Assembly: GCA_029261855.1 (NCBI GenBank)
Contig: JAJDAN010000089.1
Location: 248,001-312,000 of the forward strand
Source: Deltaproteobacteria bacterium
GTDB lineage: Bacteria > Myxococcota_A > UBA9160 > UBA4427
DNA: 64,000 bases
Reading direction: 5' to 3'
Shown here: piece after piece, positions 25,441-33,715 of the stretch
Layout: every line of letters begins with the position of its first letter
How positions within the stretch are numbered: the first letter of the stretch is position 1
Translations under genes and position numbers: made by a program
Notes under the pieces: generated by a model
What the model was told of the DNA's origin: nothing
Databases searched by the model: none
What the model saw: the letters and a program-made list of their open reading frames with translations, nothing else

Positions 25441-25463
25441 AAGATATACCCCAGATCCGTCTT
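25441..25463. promoter_or_regulatory. candidate NsrR operator upstream of nsrR
   Basis: Arms AAGATATACCC (25441-25451) and AGATCCGTCTT (25453-25463; reverse complement AAGACGGATCT) surround one central base, again the 11-1-11 NsrR layout with AAGA outer ends. It sits 24 nt upstream of the nsrR start, adjacent to the ribosome-site hairpin. The inner bases agree less well with consensus than the outer ones. Confidence 0.5.
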
Positions 25464-25481
25464 CGAATGCGGAAACGAGCA

Positions 25482-25512
25482 CGGCCCCGCCGTCCAGGGG
25501 ACGACGGGGCCG
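25482..25512 (-). terminator. strong hairpin terminator after the thiolase/SDR/hydratase operon
   Basis: A 14-bp stem with one mismatch (25482-25495 with 25499-25512) and a 3-nt loop, almost entirely G-C. It lies 50 nt downstream of the enoyl-CoA hydratase stop on the minus strand and upstream of nsrR. It would keep read-through out of nsrR. No clear T-tract follows, as is common at this base composition. Confidence 0.65.
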
Positions 25513-25561
25513 CTTCGGTCTTGGCCTTGGGCGTTGGGCCTTACAGATCGTGGACCTGGGC

Positions 25562-26314
25562 TCAGCGACCCGTCCACTTGGGCTCGCGCTTCTCCGCGAA
25601 GGCGCGCGGGCCTTCCTTGGCGTCCTGACTCGTGAAGACCTTGCCGAGCAGGGGACCCTGCATCGCCCAGGCGTCTTCTTCCGTCATGCCGCGCGACTGG
25701 CGGATGACCTGCTTGCTCGCCGCCACCGCCAGCGGTGCGTTCTTCGCGATGCGCTCGGCCAGCTCGAGGGCGACTTCCGCTGCCTTGCCGGGCTCGGCCA
25801 GGCGCGTCACGAGACCGATCTCGTATCCCGTCTCTGCGCTGATCGGGTCCGAGGTCAGCGCCATCTCCATGGCGACGCCGTACGGGATCCGATTCGGGAG
25901 CCGGAAGAGACCGCCTCCTGCCGCGAACAGCCCCTTGTTGACCTCGGGGATGCCGAGCCTCACGCCCTTCGCCGCGACGATGAGGTCGCAGCTCAGCGCA
26001 ATCTCGAGACCACCGGCCAGGGCGAAGCCCTCGACCGCCGCGATCAGCGGCTTCTGGCTTCCCTTCTGCAGGAAGTCGTTGAAGCCCTTGGGCGGACCCT
26101 CGGTCGCAAACGCCTTGAGGTCCATGCCCGCGCTGAAGCCGCCGTCGGCACCCGTCAGGACGCCGGCCGTGAGGCCGTCATCCGAATCGAGCTCTTCGAT
26201 CGCGGCCACCAGTGCCTGACCGAGCGCGCTATTGACCGAGTTCTTCGCCTCGGGCCGGTTCAAGGTAATGACACGGACGCGTCCGTGGGTTTCCGTCAGG
26301 ATTTCATTGGCCAT
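25562..26314 (-). CDS. enoyl-CoA hydratase (crotonase family)
   Basis: A 250-residue crotonase-fold protein, normal length for a hydratase that adds water across a 2-enoyl-CoA. The oxyanion-hole segments are GGFSAGMDLKAF and the VEGFALAGGLEIALSCD turn, followed by FGIPEVNKGLFAAGGG-type sequence (here LGIPEVNKGLFAAGGG), which places a Glu near the active site. Start ATG at 26314 has GGAGC upstream. It is the third gene of a thiolase-SDR-hydratase operon, 42 nt after the SDR stop. Confidence 0.9.
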   Translation of the reverse strand: MANEILTETHGRVRVITLNRPEAKNSVNSALGQALVAAIEELDSDDGLTAGVLTGADGGFSAGMDLKAFATEGPPKGFNDFLQKGSQKPLIAAVEGFALAGGLEIALSCDLIVAAKGVRLGIPEVNKGLFAAGGGLFRLPNRIPYGVAMEMALTSDPISAETGYEIGLVTRLAEPGKAAEVALELAERIAKNAPLAVAASKQVIRQSRGMTEEDAWAMQGPLLGKVFTSQDAKEGPRAFAEKREPKWTGR

Positions 26315-26356
26315 GACTCGAGCTCCTTTCGATCGTCTCGCGATCGCGCATGGGGG

Positions 26357-27127
26357 TCATTTCGGGGGCATGCGAATGCCGCCATCGACCCGCAGCGTCT
26401 CGCCGTTCATGTAGTCGTTGGTGATCAGCTCGGCGACCATCGAGGCCAGCTCGGTGGCGTCCCCCAGGCGCTTCGGGAAGAGCACGTTCCTTCCGAGGTT
26501 GGCCTTGAACGCTTCCGACCCTTCGCCCTTGCCGTAGATCGGAGTGTCGATCAGGCCCGGCGCGATGGTGTTGACCCGGATGCCCACCGCCGCCAGGTCG
26601 CGCGCGACCGGAAGCGTGAGCCCCACGACGCCGCCCTTCGATGCCGAGTAGGCGGCCTGGCCGATCTGACCGTCGAAGGCCGCGACCGACGCAATGTTGA
26701 CGATGGCACCGCGCTGGCCGTCGGCATCGACCGGGTCCTGCTTGGACATGGCCGCCGCCGCCAGGCGCAGACAGTTGAAGGTGCCGACCAGGTTCACCTT
26801 GATGACGAACTCGAACTGGTCCAGGGGGAAGGGCTTGCCTTCCCGATTGACCGTGCGGTTCGCGTTGCCGAGGCCTGCCGCGTTGACGAGCGCCCGCAAG
26901 GGACCGAGGCCGAGGGCCGCGTCGACCGCAGCCTGCGCCTGTCCCTCGTCGGAGACGTCCGTCTTCACGAACTCACCCTTCAGCTCCTGCGCCAGGGCCT
27001 TGCCCATTTCTTCGTTGAGGTCCGCGATGACCGGACGTGCGCCCAGCACCGCGAGGCGGCGCGCACTGGCCGCTCCGATGCCCGATGCACCACCCGTGAC
27101 GAGGACCGATGCTCCTTCGAGTTCCAT
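26357..27127 (-). CDS. SDR-family 3-hydroxyacyl-CoA dehydrogenase (HSD17B10-like)
   Basis: A 256-residue short-chain dehydrogenase. The NAD motif TGGASGIG is at residues 10-17, the catalytic Tyr-Lys lie in YSASKGG and Ser in VNIASVAAF. LVNAAGLGNANRTVNREG and NTIAPGLIDTPIYGKGEG are typical of type II 3-hydroxyacyl-CoA dehydrogenases, which oxidise 3-hydroxyacyl-CoA or 17-hydroxysteroids. ATG 27127 follows AAAGGAT by 8 nt; an extended frame to 27178 overlaps the thiolase and is not needed. It begins 2 nt after the thiolase stop, so the genes act together in beta-oxidation. Confidence 0.9.
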   Translation of the reverse strand: MELEGASVLVTGGASGIGAASARRLAVLGARPVIADLNEEMGKALAQELKGEFVKTDVSDEGQAQAAVDAALGLGPLRALVNAAGLGNANRTVNREGKPFPLDQFEFVIKVNLVGTFNCLRLAAAAMSKQDPVDADGQRGAIVNIASVAAFDGQIGQAAYSASKGGVVGLTLPVARDLAAVGIRVNTIAPGLIDTPIYGKGEGSEAFKANLGRNVLFPKRLGDATELASMVAELITNDYMNGETLRVDGGIRMPPK

Positions 27128-27129
27128 TG

Positions 27130-28296
27130 CTAGATCCTTTCGATGAGGGTCGCGTTGGCCATGCCACCGCCCTCGCACATGACCTGGAGACCGTACTTGC
27201 CACCGGTCCGCTCCAGCTCGTTCAACAGGGTCGCCATCAGCTTGGTACCCGAGGCGCCGAGCGGATGACCGAGCGCCACCGCGCCGCCGTTCACGTTGAC
27301 CTTCTCGAGGTTGGCGCCGGTCTCCTTCTGCCAGGCGAGCACCACCGACGCGAAGGCCTCGTTGACCTCGAACAGGTCGATGTCGTCGATGCCGAGACCA
27401 CTCCGCTTCAGGATCTTCTCCGTGGCGGGGATCGGGCCAGTCAGCATCGTGACCGGGTCCGCGCCTGCCAGGGCGAAGGAATGGAAGCGAGCCCGCGGCT
27501 TGAGACCCAGCTCCTTGGCCTTTTCGGCGCTCATGATGAGCACCGCCGAGGCGCCGTCGCAGATCTGCGAGCTGTTGCCCGCGGTGATCTTGCCGTCGGC
27601 GGCGAAGGCCGGATTCAGGGACCCCAGCTTCTCGGCCGTGGTACCCGGCCGGATGCCCTCGTCCTGGGTGACCAGACTCTCGTTCCCCTCGTCGTCCACC
27701 ACGGGCACCGGGATGATCTCGTTCTTGAAGCGCCCGTCGGCGGTCGCCTTTTCGGCGCGCTGCTGGGAGAGCGCTCCGAACGCGTCGAGATCTTCACGCG
27801 TGATGCCCCACTTGTCGGCGATCATGTCGGCGCCGATGCCCTGGGGCGGAAGCCCGGTGTCCTTGTAGCGGTCCTGCATGTCCTTCGGGAAGGGGAAGTC
27901 CATGCCGGAAACGACCGAGGCGCCCATGGGCACCTTGGTCATGACCTCGACACCGGCGGCAATCGCGATGTCGTACGAGCCCGCCATCACGCCCTGCGCG
28001 GCGAAGTGCATGGCCTGTTGCGAGCTGCCGCACTGGCGGTCGACGGTGGTACCGGGGACCGACTCGGGCCAGCCGGCGGCGAGGATCGCGTTCCGGGCGA
28101 TGTTGAGGCTCTGGGGGCCGACCTGCATCACGCAACCCATCACGACATCGTCCACCAGGGCCGGGTCGAGGTTGTTGCGTTCGGCGATGGCCTTGAGGAC
28201 GTGCGCGGCCAGGGCTGCCGGGTGCCAGTCCTTGAGCTTGCCATTGCGGCGGCCGCCCGGCGTGCGAACGGCGTCGATGATCACTGCTTCTTGCAT
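27130..28296 (-). CDS. acetyl-CoA acyltransferase (thiolase)
   Basis: A 388-residue thiolase that cleaves 3-ketoacyl-CoA with CoA. The acyl-enzyme Cys89 is in VDRQCGSSQQAMHFAA, the catalytic His in ALGHPLGASG and the second Cys in QVMCEGGGMANATLIERI at the C terminus. The start at 28296 (MQEAVIIDAVRTP) gives the canonical N terminus, with AAGGAG 10 nt upstream. The gene overlaps the end of a TetR regulator gene by 16 bp and is followed by the SDR gene. The set of thiolase, dehydrogenase and hydratase forms a near-complete beta-oxidation cycle. Confidence 0.93.
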   Translation of the reverse strand: MQEAVIIDAVRTPGGRRNGKLKDWHPAALAAHVLKAIAERNNLDPALVDDVVMGCVMQVGPQSLNIARNAILAAGWPESVPGTTVDRQCGSSQQAMHFAAQGVMAGSYDIAIAAGVEVMTKVPMGASVVSGMDFPFPKDMQDRYKDTGLPPQGIGADMIADKWGITREDLDAFGALSQQRAEKATADGRFKNEIIPVPVVDDEGNESLVTQDEGIRPGTTAEKLGSLNPAFAADGKITAGNSSQICDGASAVLIMSAEKAKELGLKPRARFHSFALAGADPVTMLTGPIPATEKILKRSGLGIDDIDLFEVNEAFASVVLAWQKETGANLEKVNVNGGAVALGHPLGASGTKLMATLLNELERTGGKYGLQVMCEGGGMANATLIERI

Positions 28297-28967
28297 GGGG
28301 TATTGGCTCCTTCGGTTGGACCCGCTGCGGGGCCCTTCACGGGTTGGGTTCGTACGGGACTGCGCAGGGCGCCGAGCACCTGCGAGCTCGCGAGCTCGAC
28401 GAGCGAATCGCGGTCCATGCGGTTGCGGTGCACGCAAAGGGCGACGACCGCGAAGATCGCCATCTGCACCATGGTCTGACCCTGTTCGCGGGAAAGCTCC
28501 GGTCGTTCGGCGAGCAGCCGGTCGCACCACGCGGTCCGCAAGCCGCGCTCACCGCGAATCAGGGGATCACGCACGTCTTCGCGCAGGCTTCGCGCTTCGA
28601 GCACGTAGCAGGCGTTCATGTCCGCGTTGTCGAGGACGACCTTCACGTAGGCGCGGACGAGGGCCTCGAGCGCAACGTCGGGCGAAAGCGAGTCGTCCTC
28701 GACCGCAGCGGAGACGCCGCCGCGGATACGGCGCGCGCCCTCCTGGATCGCTTCGGCCAGCAGGTCCTGCTTCGTCTCGAAGTGGGAGTAGACGGCGGTA
28801 CCCGCGACCCCGGCGTCCTCACCGATGTCGTTGATCGACGTGGCGTGGAAGCCGCGCTCGCGGAACAAGCGCAGCGCCGACGCGAAGATGTCGGCGCGTC
28901 GGGAGGGACGACCTCGCTTCGGGGACGACGACGGCGCCGCGTGCTGGGGGGTGTGGGGTGTTCGCAT
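28281..28967 (-). CDS. TetR-family transcriptional regulator
   Basis: A 228-residue regulator with an N-terminal helix-turn-helix (about residues 20-65: RADIFASALRLFRERGFHATSINDIGEDAGVAGTAVYSHFETKQDLL) preceded by a Pro/Ser-rich basic tail, and a helical effector domain. It overlaps the thiolase start by 16 bp and probably controls that operon in response to an acyl-CoA. It is divergent from the molybdopterin oxidoreductase. The 172-bp divergent gap (28968-29139) has a hairpin (GGACGG 28980-28985, CCGTCC 28994-28999) and an AT-richer patch near 29007-29032 likely to hold promoters; no perfect dyad stands out there. Confidence 0.9.
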   Translation of the reverse strand: MRTPHTPQHAAPSSSPKRGRPSRRADIFASALRLFRERGFHATSINDIGEDAGVAGTAVYSHFETKQDLLAEAIQEGARRIRGGVSAAVEDDSLSPDVALEALVRAYVKVVLDNADMNACYVLEARSLREDVRDPLIRGERGLRTAWCDRLLAERPELSREQGQTMVQMAIFAVVALCVHRNRMDRDSLVELASSQVLGALRSPVRTQPVKGPAAGPTEGANTPCKKQ

Positions 28968-29139
28968 GAAGACGTGGGCGGACGGGCCCTTGGCCGTCCG
29001 TCGGCGGATTAACTTAGTAGAGATTCAGAAAACGGGCAAGCCGCGCACGCGCCACGTTGACGGCCTCTAGAGCGAGTTCTATTGTCGAACTTACGCCCCA
29101 GCGCGGACGGACCACGGCGAATCAGGAGGCTCCCCCGAA

Positions 29140-31404
29140 ATGGCGACCGACACGGCGAACCAGGCGGACTGGAAGACCACGAGCTGCATCCTCTGCAGCA
29201 TCAATTGCGGGCTGAAAGTCCAGGTCGACGATGGCCACCTGGTCAAGATCCGCGGCGACAAACAGAACCCCCGGTCCAAGGGGTACACCTGCGAGAAGCC
29301 CGCCCAGCTCGACCACTACCAGAACCACGCCGACCGCCTGACGAGTCCACTCCGCCGGCGCGCGGATGGCAGCTACGAAGCCATCGACTGGGATACCGCC
29401 ATCACCGAGGTCGCTGCACGTCTGGCCGAGATCCGCGACGGCCACGGCGGCGACAAGATCATGTACTACGGCGGCGGCGGGCAGGGGAATCACCTGGGCG
29501 GCGCATACAGCGGGGCCACACGACGAACCCTCGGCATGCGCTACGCGTCGAACGCCCTCGCCCAGGAGAAGACCGGCGAGTTCTGGGTCGAACGCCAGAT
29601 GTTCGGTGCGCGTCCCGAGCCGGACTTCGAGCACGCCGAGGTCTCCGTCTTCGTCGGCAAGAACCCGTGGCATTCACATGGCTTCGAACGTGCCCGAGTC
29701 ATCCTGCGCGACATCGCCAAGGACCCGCAGCGTTCCATGATCGTGATCGATCCGCGCCGCACCGAGACTGCCGACCTCGCGGACTTCTTTCTTCAAGTGA
29801 GACCCGGGGCGGACGCCTTCGTGCTGTCCGCGATGCTGGCGGTGCTCGTCGAGGACGATCTCATCGATCGCAACTTCCTTGCCGAGCATGCGACAGACGG
29901 CCATGCGCTGTTCGCCGCCCTCGCCGAGGTCGACATCGCCGACTACTGCACGCGCGCCGGCGTCGACGAAGAGCTCATCCGGGCGGCCGCGCGACGCATC
30001 GGGCGCGCCGGTAGCGTCGCAGTCGTCGAAGATCTCGGCATCGAGATGGCGCCGCACAGCACCTTGAATTCCTACCTCGAGAAGCTCCTCTACGCGCTCA
30101 CCGGCAACTTCGGCCGTGCGGGCACGATGAATCTCGGCACCCATCTGGGGCAGTTGATCGGCACATCGAAGGACAACCGCGTCACGCCCGTCGGGGGGCA
30201 CCGCATCATCACCGGCCTGGTCCCGTGCAACGCGATTCCCGACGAGATCCTGACCGACCACCCCGATCGCTTCCGCGGGATGATCATCGAGAGCGGGAAC
30301 CCGGTGCATTCCCTGGCCGACAGCCCCCGCATGCGCGAGGCCCTGAACGCGCTCGACTTCCTGGTCGTGATCGACGTCGCCATGACCGAGACGACCCGCT
30401 TCGCCGACTACGTCCTGCCCGGAGCGTCCCAATACGAGAAGGCCGAGGCGACTTTCTTCGGCGGCGGCTTCCCGGACAACGTCTTCCAGCTGCGCCAGCG
30501 CGTCTTCGAGCCCCTCGAAGGGACGCTCCCCGAGCCCGAGATCCACAGCCGGCTGTGCCGGGCACTCGGCGCGTACACGGACGAGGACCTGGCCGACCTG
30601 CGCGCGGCGGCAGCCGCGGGACGCGAGGCATTCGGTCTCGCCTTCGGACAGACCCTGGCGGCGCGGCCGGATCTCGCGGGCATCATGCCCGTGGTCCTCT
30701 ACGAAAGCCTGGGACGCTCTCTCGACGAGGGTCTCGAATCCGCGGCATTGCTCTGGGGCGCCTGCCAGCAGCTCGCCGCCTCGAACGCGGCGTCGATCCG
30801 ACGGGCGGGCTTCGCGGGCGAAGGGCTCGCCCTCGGCGACGCTCTCTTCGACGCACTGCTGACCCGGCGCGAGGGGGTCGTCATCACCTCCGATCCCTAC
30901 GAGGTCAGCTTCGAGCGCATCGCCACCGACGACAAGCGCATCCAACTCGTGATCCCCGAACTCGTCGAAGAGCTGATCGAGCTGGCGAACGAGTCCGCAC
31001 CCGCGGCGACCGACGCGTTTCCGTTCGTGCTCGCCGCTGGCGAGCGCCGCGGCACGACGGCCAACACCATCTACCGCGACCCGTCCTGGCGCAAGAAAGA
31101 CCGGGACGGCGCCTTGCGCATCAGCCCCGGCGACGCGGACAGCCTGGGCATCGAAACCGGCGATCGCGTCCGGGTGACCACCAAGCGCGGCTCGGTGGAG
31201 ACGGTGGTCGAGGTGTCCGACACCCTGCGCGACGGCCACGTGACCCTGCCGAACGGCATGGGCCTCGAGTACCCCGACGAGCGGGGCGAGCGCCTCGTTC
31301 ACGGAACCCCGCCGAACGAGCTGACCTCGAGCGAGGACCGCGACTGGATCGCGGGTACGCCGTGGCACAAGCACGTTCGCGCCCGGGTCGAGGCGGTGGC
31401 CTGA
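29140..31404 (+). CDS. molybdopterin-dependent oxidoreductase with [4Fe-4S] cluster
   Basis: A 754-residue cytoplasmic enzyme of the DMSO reductase/formate dehydrogenase superfamily. An N-terminal [4Fe-4S] site has Cys16, Cys19, Cys23 and Cys51 (CILCSINC ... GYTCEKPAQLDHYQ). Molybdopterin-binding stretches follow (IVIDPRRTETADLAD, MIIESGNPVHSLADSP, YVLPGASQYEKAEATFF), and a C-terminal beta-barrel domain ends with GDRVRVTTKRGSV. No Tat signal. No Cys or stop-codon Sec sits where the Mo ligand is usually found (region 115-148, HLGGAYSGATRR ... ALAQEKTGEFW). The substrate is unknown. An HxlR regulator follows by one base. Confidence 0.9.
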   Translation: MATDTANQADWKTTSCILCSINCGLKVQVDDGHLVKIRGDKQNPRSKGYTCEKPAQLDHYQNHADRLTSPLRRRADGSYEAIDWDTAITEVAARLAEIRDGHGGDKIMYYGGGGQGNHLGGAYSGATRRTLGMRYASNALAQEKTGEFWVERQMFGARPEPDFEHAEVSVFVGKNPWHSHGFERARVILRDIAKDPQRSMIVIDPRRTETADLADFFLQVRPGADAFVLSAMLAVLVEDDLIDRNFLAEHATDGHALFAALAEVDIADYCTRAGVDEELIRAAARRIGRAGSVAVVEDLGIEMAPHSTLNSYLEKLLYALTGNFGRAGTMNLGTHLGQLIGTSKDNRVTPVGGHRIITGLVPCNAIPDEILTDHPDRFRGMIIESGNPVHSLADSPRMREALNALDFLVVIDVAMTETTRFADYVLPGASQYEKAEATFFGGGFPDNVFQLRQRVFEPLEGTLPEPEIHSRLCRALGAYTDEDLADLRAAAAAGREAFGLAFGQTLAARPDLAGIMPVVLYESLGRSLDEGLESAALLWGACQQLAASNAASIRRAGFAGEGLALGDALFDALLTRREGVVITSDPYEVSFERIATDDKRIQLVIPELVEELIELANESAPAATDAFPFVLAAGERRGTTANTIYRDPSWRKKDRDGALRISPGDADSLGIETGDRVRVTTKRGSVETVVEVSDTLRDGHVTLPNGMGLEYPDERGERLVHGTPPNELTSSEDRDWIAGTPWHKHVRARVEAVA

Positions 31405-31405
31405 G

Positions 31406-31864
31406 ATGAGGCGCACCCGCTTCGACGACGCGCCCTGCCCGATCGCGCGGACCACGGATCTGATCGGCGACTGGTGGACTCCGATCGTGTTGCGCGAGGC
31501 GTTCCTCGGCAGGCGTCGCTTCGACGACTTCCAGCGCGCGCTGTCGTTGTCGCGTGGGGTCCTCGCCCAGCGCCTGGGTCGCCTGGTCGACGAGGGTCTG
31601 CTCGACAAGCGCCTGTACGAAGAACGCCCGCCCCGCCACGAGTATCTGCTGACCGAAAAGGGTCTCGCCTTCTATCCCGTACTCGCGGCGATGTGGCGCT
31701 TCGGAAGCGACTGGTTGTGGCCGGACGGCCAGCAGCCGCCCGTCGAGCTCTTCGACCGGGAAAGTGGCCTACCGGTGCGGCCGCTGGTGGTCGACGAGAC
31801 GACCGGCGAGGCGATCGATGTGCGCAAGCTCCGCGTCGGCGCTCGCACGCCGAACGGCGGCTGA
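31406..31864 (+). CDS. HxlR-family transcriptional regulator
   Basis: A 152-residue winged-helix regulator of the HxlR/YodB type. The family N terminus APCPIARTTDLIGDWWTPIVLREAF includes Cys11, which in several family members senses electrophiles or oxidants. Then RRFDDFQRALSLSRGVLAQRLGRLVDEGLL makes the recognition helix and RPPRHEYLLTEKG the wing. It begins one base after the molybdopterin enzyme, so it is probably its cognate regulator. It converges with the deazaflavin-type reductase gene (13 nt apart). Confidence 0.9.
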   Translation: MRRTRFDDAPCPIARTTDLIGDWWTPIVLREAFLGRRRFDDFQRALSLSRGVLAQRLGRLVDEGLLDKRLYEERPPRHEYLLTEKGLAFYPVLAAMWRFGSDWLWPDGQQPPVELFDRESGLPVRPLVVDETTGEAIDVRKLRVGARTPNGG

Positions 31865-31877
31865 ACCCCGGCCCGAG

Positions 31878-32333
31878 TCAGTCGACCGGGTCCAGCACGA
31901 CCACGGGGATCGTCCGCTCCGTGTTCTTCTGGTAGTCGACGTAGGGCGGGTAGATCTCGATCATCCGCTTCCAGATCTCCTCGCGCTCGTCGCCCTCGGC
32001 GATACGCGCCCGCGCCGTGACCTGCTTCGCCCCGACCTGCAGCTCGCAGCTGGGGTCGGCCTCGAGGTTGCGGAACCAGAGCGGATGATTCGGCATGCCG
32101 CCCTTCGAGGCGATCACCACGTAGCTGTCGCCTGCCTTTCCGGCCACCGTGCCGTAGATGAGGGGCAGCGCCCGAGGCTCGCCGGACTTGCGACCGCGCG
32201 TCGTGAGCAGCAGCGTGGGCAGGACACCGGGACCCCCGAGCGCGGTCGAGTCCCACATGTGCGCCTTCTCGGGGTCGCTTCGGTAGAGTGCGATGTGCTC
32301 GCGGATCCAGGGAATCTCGCTGAAGTCGGCCAT
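31878..32333 (-). CDS. deazaflavin-dependent nitroreductase-family protein
   Basis: A 151-residue protein with the split-barrel fold of the F420-dependent Ddn/nitroreductase family, shown by LLTTRGRKSGEPRALPLIYG, VVIASKGGMPNHPLWFRNLEADP and CELQVGAKQVTARARIAEG in order. Members reduce enones, quinones or nitro compounds with F420H2 or flavin. The start at 32333 (MADFSEIPW) has AAGGAG 7 nt upstream. It is divergent from the acyl-CoA dehydrogenase. The family is rich in actinobacteria and in uncultivated proteobacterial relatives, which supports the lineage guess. Confidence 0.88.
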   Translation of the reverse strand: MADFSEIPWIREHIALYRSDPEKAHMWDSTALGGPGVLPTLLLTTRGRKSGEPRALPLIYGTVAGKAGDSYVVIASKGGMPNHPLWFRNLEADPSCELQVGAKQVTARARIAEGDEREEIWKRMIEIYPPYVDYQKNTERTIPVVVLDPVD

Positions 32334-32420
32334 GCTGTGCTCCTTTGTTCGTTCCGGCGCGGACCTCGGACTCTGGCACAGGGACGCCCGCCGGCAAGGC
32401 GGCCGCATCGGAGGTGGTGA

Positions 32421-33587
32421 GTGGACTTCAGCCTCGACGACGAGCTCCGCGCGATCCAGGAAGCGAGTGCGCGGATCGCAGCCGACTTCGACGACGATTA
32501 CTGGTCCCAGCGGGACGAGAAGCACGAGTTCCCCTGGGCGTTCTACGACGCGTTCGCGAAAGAGGGTTGGATCGGAGTACTCGTCCCGGAAGCCTACGGG
32601 GGAGCAGGGCTCGGGGTTCTCCACGCGGGCATCCTGCTGGGAGCAGTCGCCAACAGCGCGGGCGCACAGAACGCGGCGTCGACCCTCCACCTGTCGATCT
32701 TCGGGATGGGTCCGGTCATCCACCACGGGTCCGAAGAACTGAAGCGACGCACCCTGCCCCCCACGGCTTCGGGCGAGCTGCACGTGTCCTTCGGCGTCAC
32801 CGAAGACGACGCGGGCACGGACACCAGCCGCATTCGCACCTTCGCCCGCCGCGACGGCAAGGGCTTCGTGATCAACGGCAAGAAGGTGTGGAACACCAAG
32901 GCGCAGCAGGCCCAGAAGATCCTGCTGCTCGCGCGCACGACTCCGCGCGAGGACTGCGCGAAGCCGCTTCAGGGCATGACCTTGTTCCTCGCGGATCTCG
33001 ATCCCCGGCACTGCGAGATCCGGGAGATCCCCAAGCTGGGACGCAACGCCGTCAACTCGAACGAGGTCTACATCCAGGATCTGCCGGTATCCGCCGACGA
33101 CGTCGTCGGCGAGGTCGACCGCGGCTTCTACCACCTGCTCGACGGCCTCAACCCCGAGCGAATCGTGATCGCAGCCGAGGCCATCGGCATCGGACGCCGC
33201 GCCGTCGACGTTGCGACGCGCTACGCCCGGGAACGAATCGTGTTCGATCGGCCCATCGGACAGAATCAGGCCATCGCGCACCCGCTTGCAGAGTCACTTT
33301 CCGAACTCGAGGCGGCGGAGCTGCTGTGGCAGAAGGCAGCCTGGGCCTACGACAGCGGCGCGCCCGCGGGCCCGCTCGCCAACATGGCGAAGCTTCGCTG
33401 CAGCGAAGCCGCGTTCACCGCCTGTGACCGCGCCCTGCAGGTCTTCGGCGGCTTCGGCTACGCGCGGGAGTTCAACGTGGAGCGCTACTGGCGGGAGGCA
33501 CGACTCGCGCGCATCGCGCCGATCTCGAACGAAATGGTGCGCAACTTCATCGCCGAGCACGTCCTCGAGCTGCCGCGGAGCTACTAA
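32421..33587 (+). CDS. acyl-CoA dehydrogenase family protein
   Basis: A 388-residue FAD enzyme introducing a 2,3-double bond into an acyl-CoA. The helical N-terminal domain contains PEAYGGAGLGVLHAG; the FAD/substrate strand is FGVTEDDAGTDTSRIRT and FVINGKKVWNTKA. The C-terminal helical domain has QVFGGFGYAREFNVERYWREARLARIAPISNEM, where catalytic acid and FAD contacts reside. The GTG start has GGAGGTG about 5 nt upstream. It stands alone, divergent from the deazaflavin-type gene, so its partner electron-transfer flavoprotein is elsewhere. Confidence 0.92.
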   Translation: MDFSLDDELRAIQEASARIAADFDDDYWSQRDEKHEFPWAFYDAFAKEGWIGVLVPEAYGGAGLGVLHAGILLGAVANSAGAQNAASTLHLSIFGMGPVIHHGSEELKRRTLPPTASGELHVSFGVTEDDAGTDTSRIRTFARRDGKGFVINGKKVWNTKAQQAQKILLLARTTPREDCAKPLQGMTLFLADLDPRHCEIREIPKLGRNAVNSNEVYIQDLPVSADDVVGEVDRGFYHLLDGLNPERIVIAAEAIGIGRRAVDVATRYARERIVFDRPIGQNQAIAHPLAESLSELEAAELLWQKAAWAYDSGAPAGPLANMAKLRCSEAAFTACDRALQVFGGFGYAREFNVERYWREARLARIAPISNEMVRNFIAEHVLELPRSY

Positions 33588-33715
33588 AATCGTCCGCGCC
33601 CCCGGCCACGCGCGCGACCTGCCATGACGCCGGGGCCCGGCTGCAGACCGGGGTTTGCAACGCCGCGCGACGCCGCGATCATCTCCGGCGTGAACCCCGA
33701 ACGAACGAAGCGAAG

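Noticed and set aside
25043-27133. A nearly 700-codon plus-strand frame across nsrR, hydratase and SDR genes
   Set aside because: Antisense to three recognised genes; the predicted protein is Arg/Asp-rich without motifs, as expected from third-position GC bias.
29674-31608. A 640-codon minus-strand frame opposite the molybdopterin oxidoreductase
   Set aside because: The plus-strand gene has clear cofactor motifs; the antisense protein has none.
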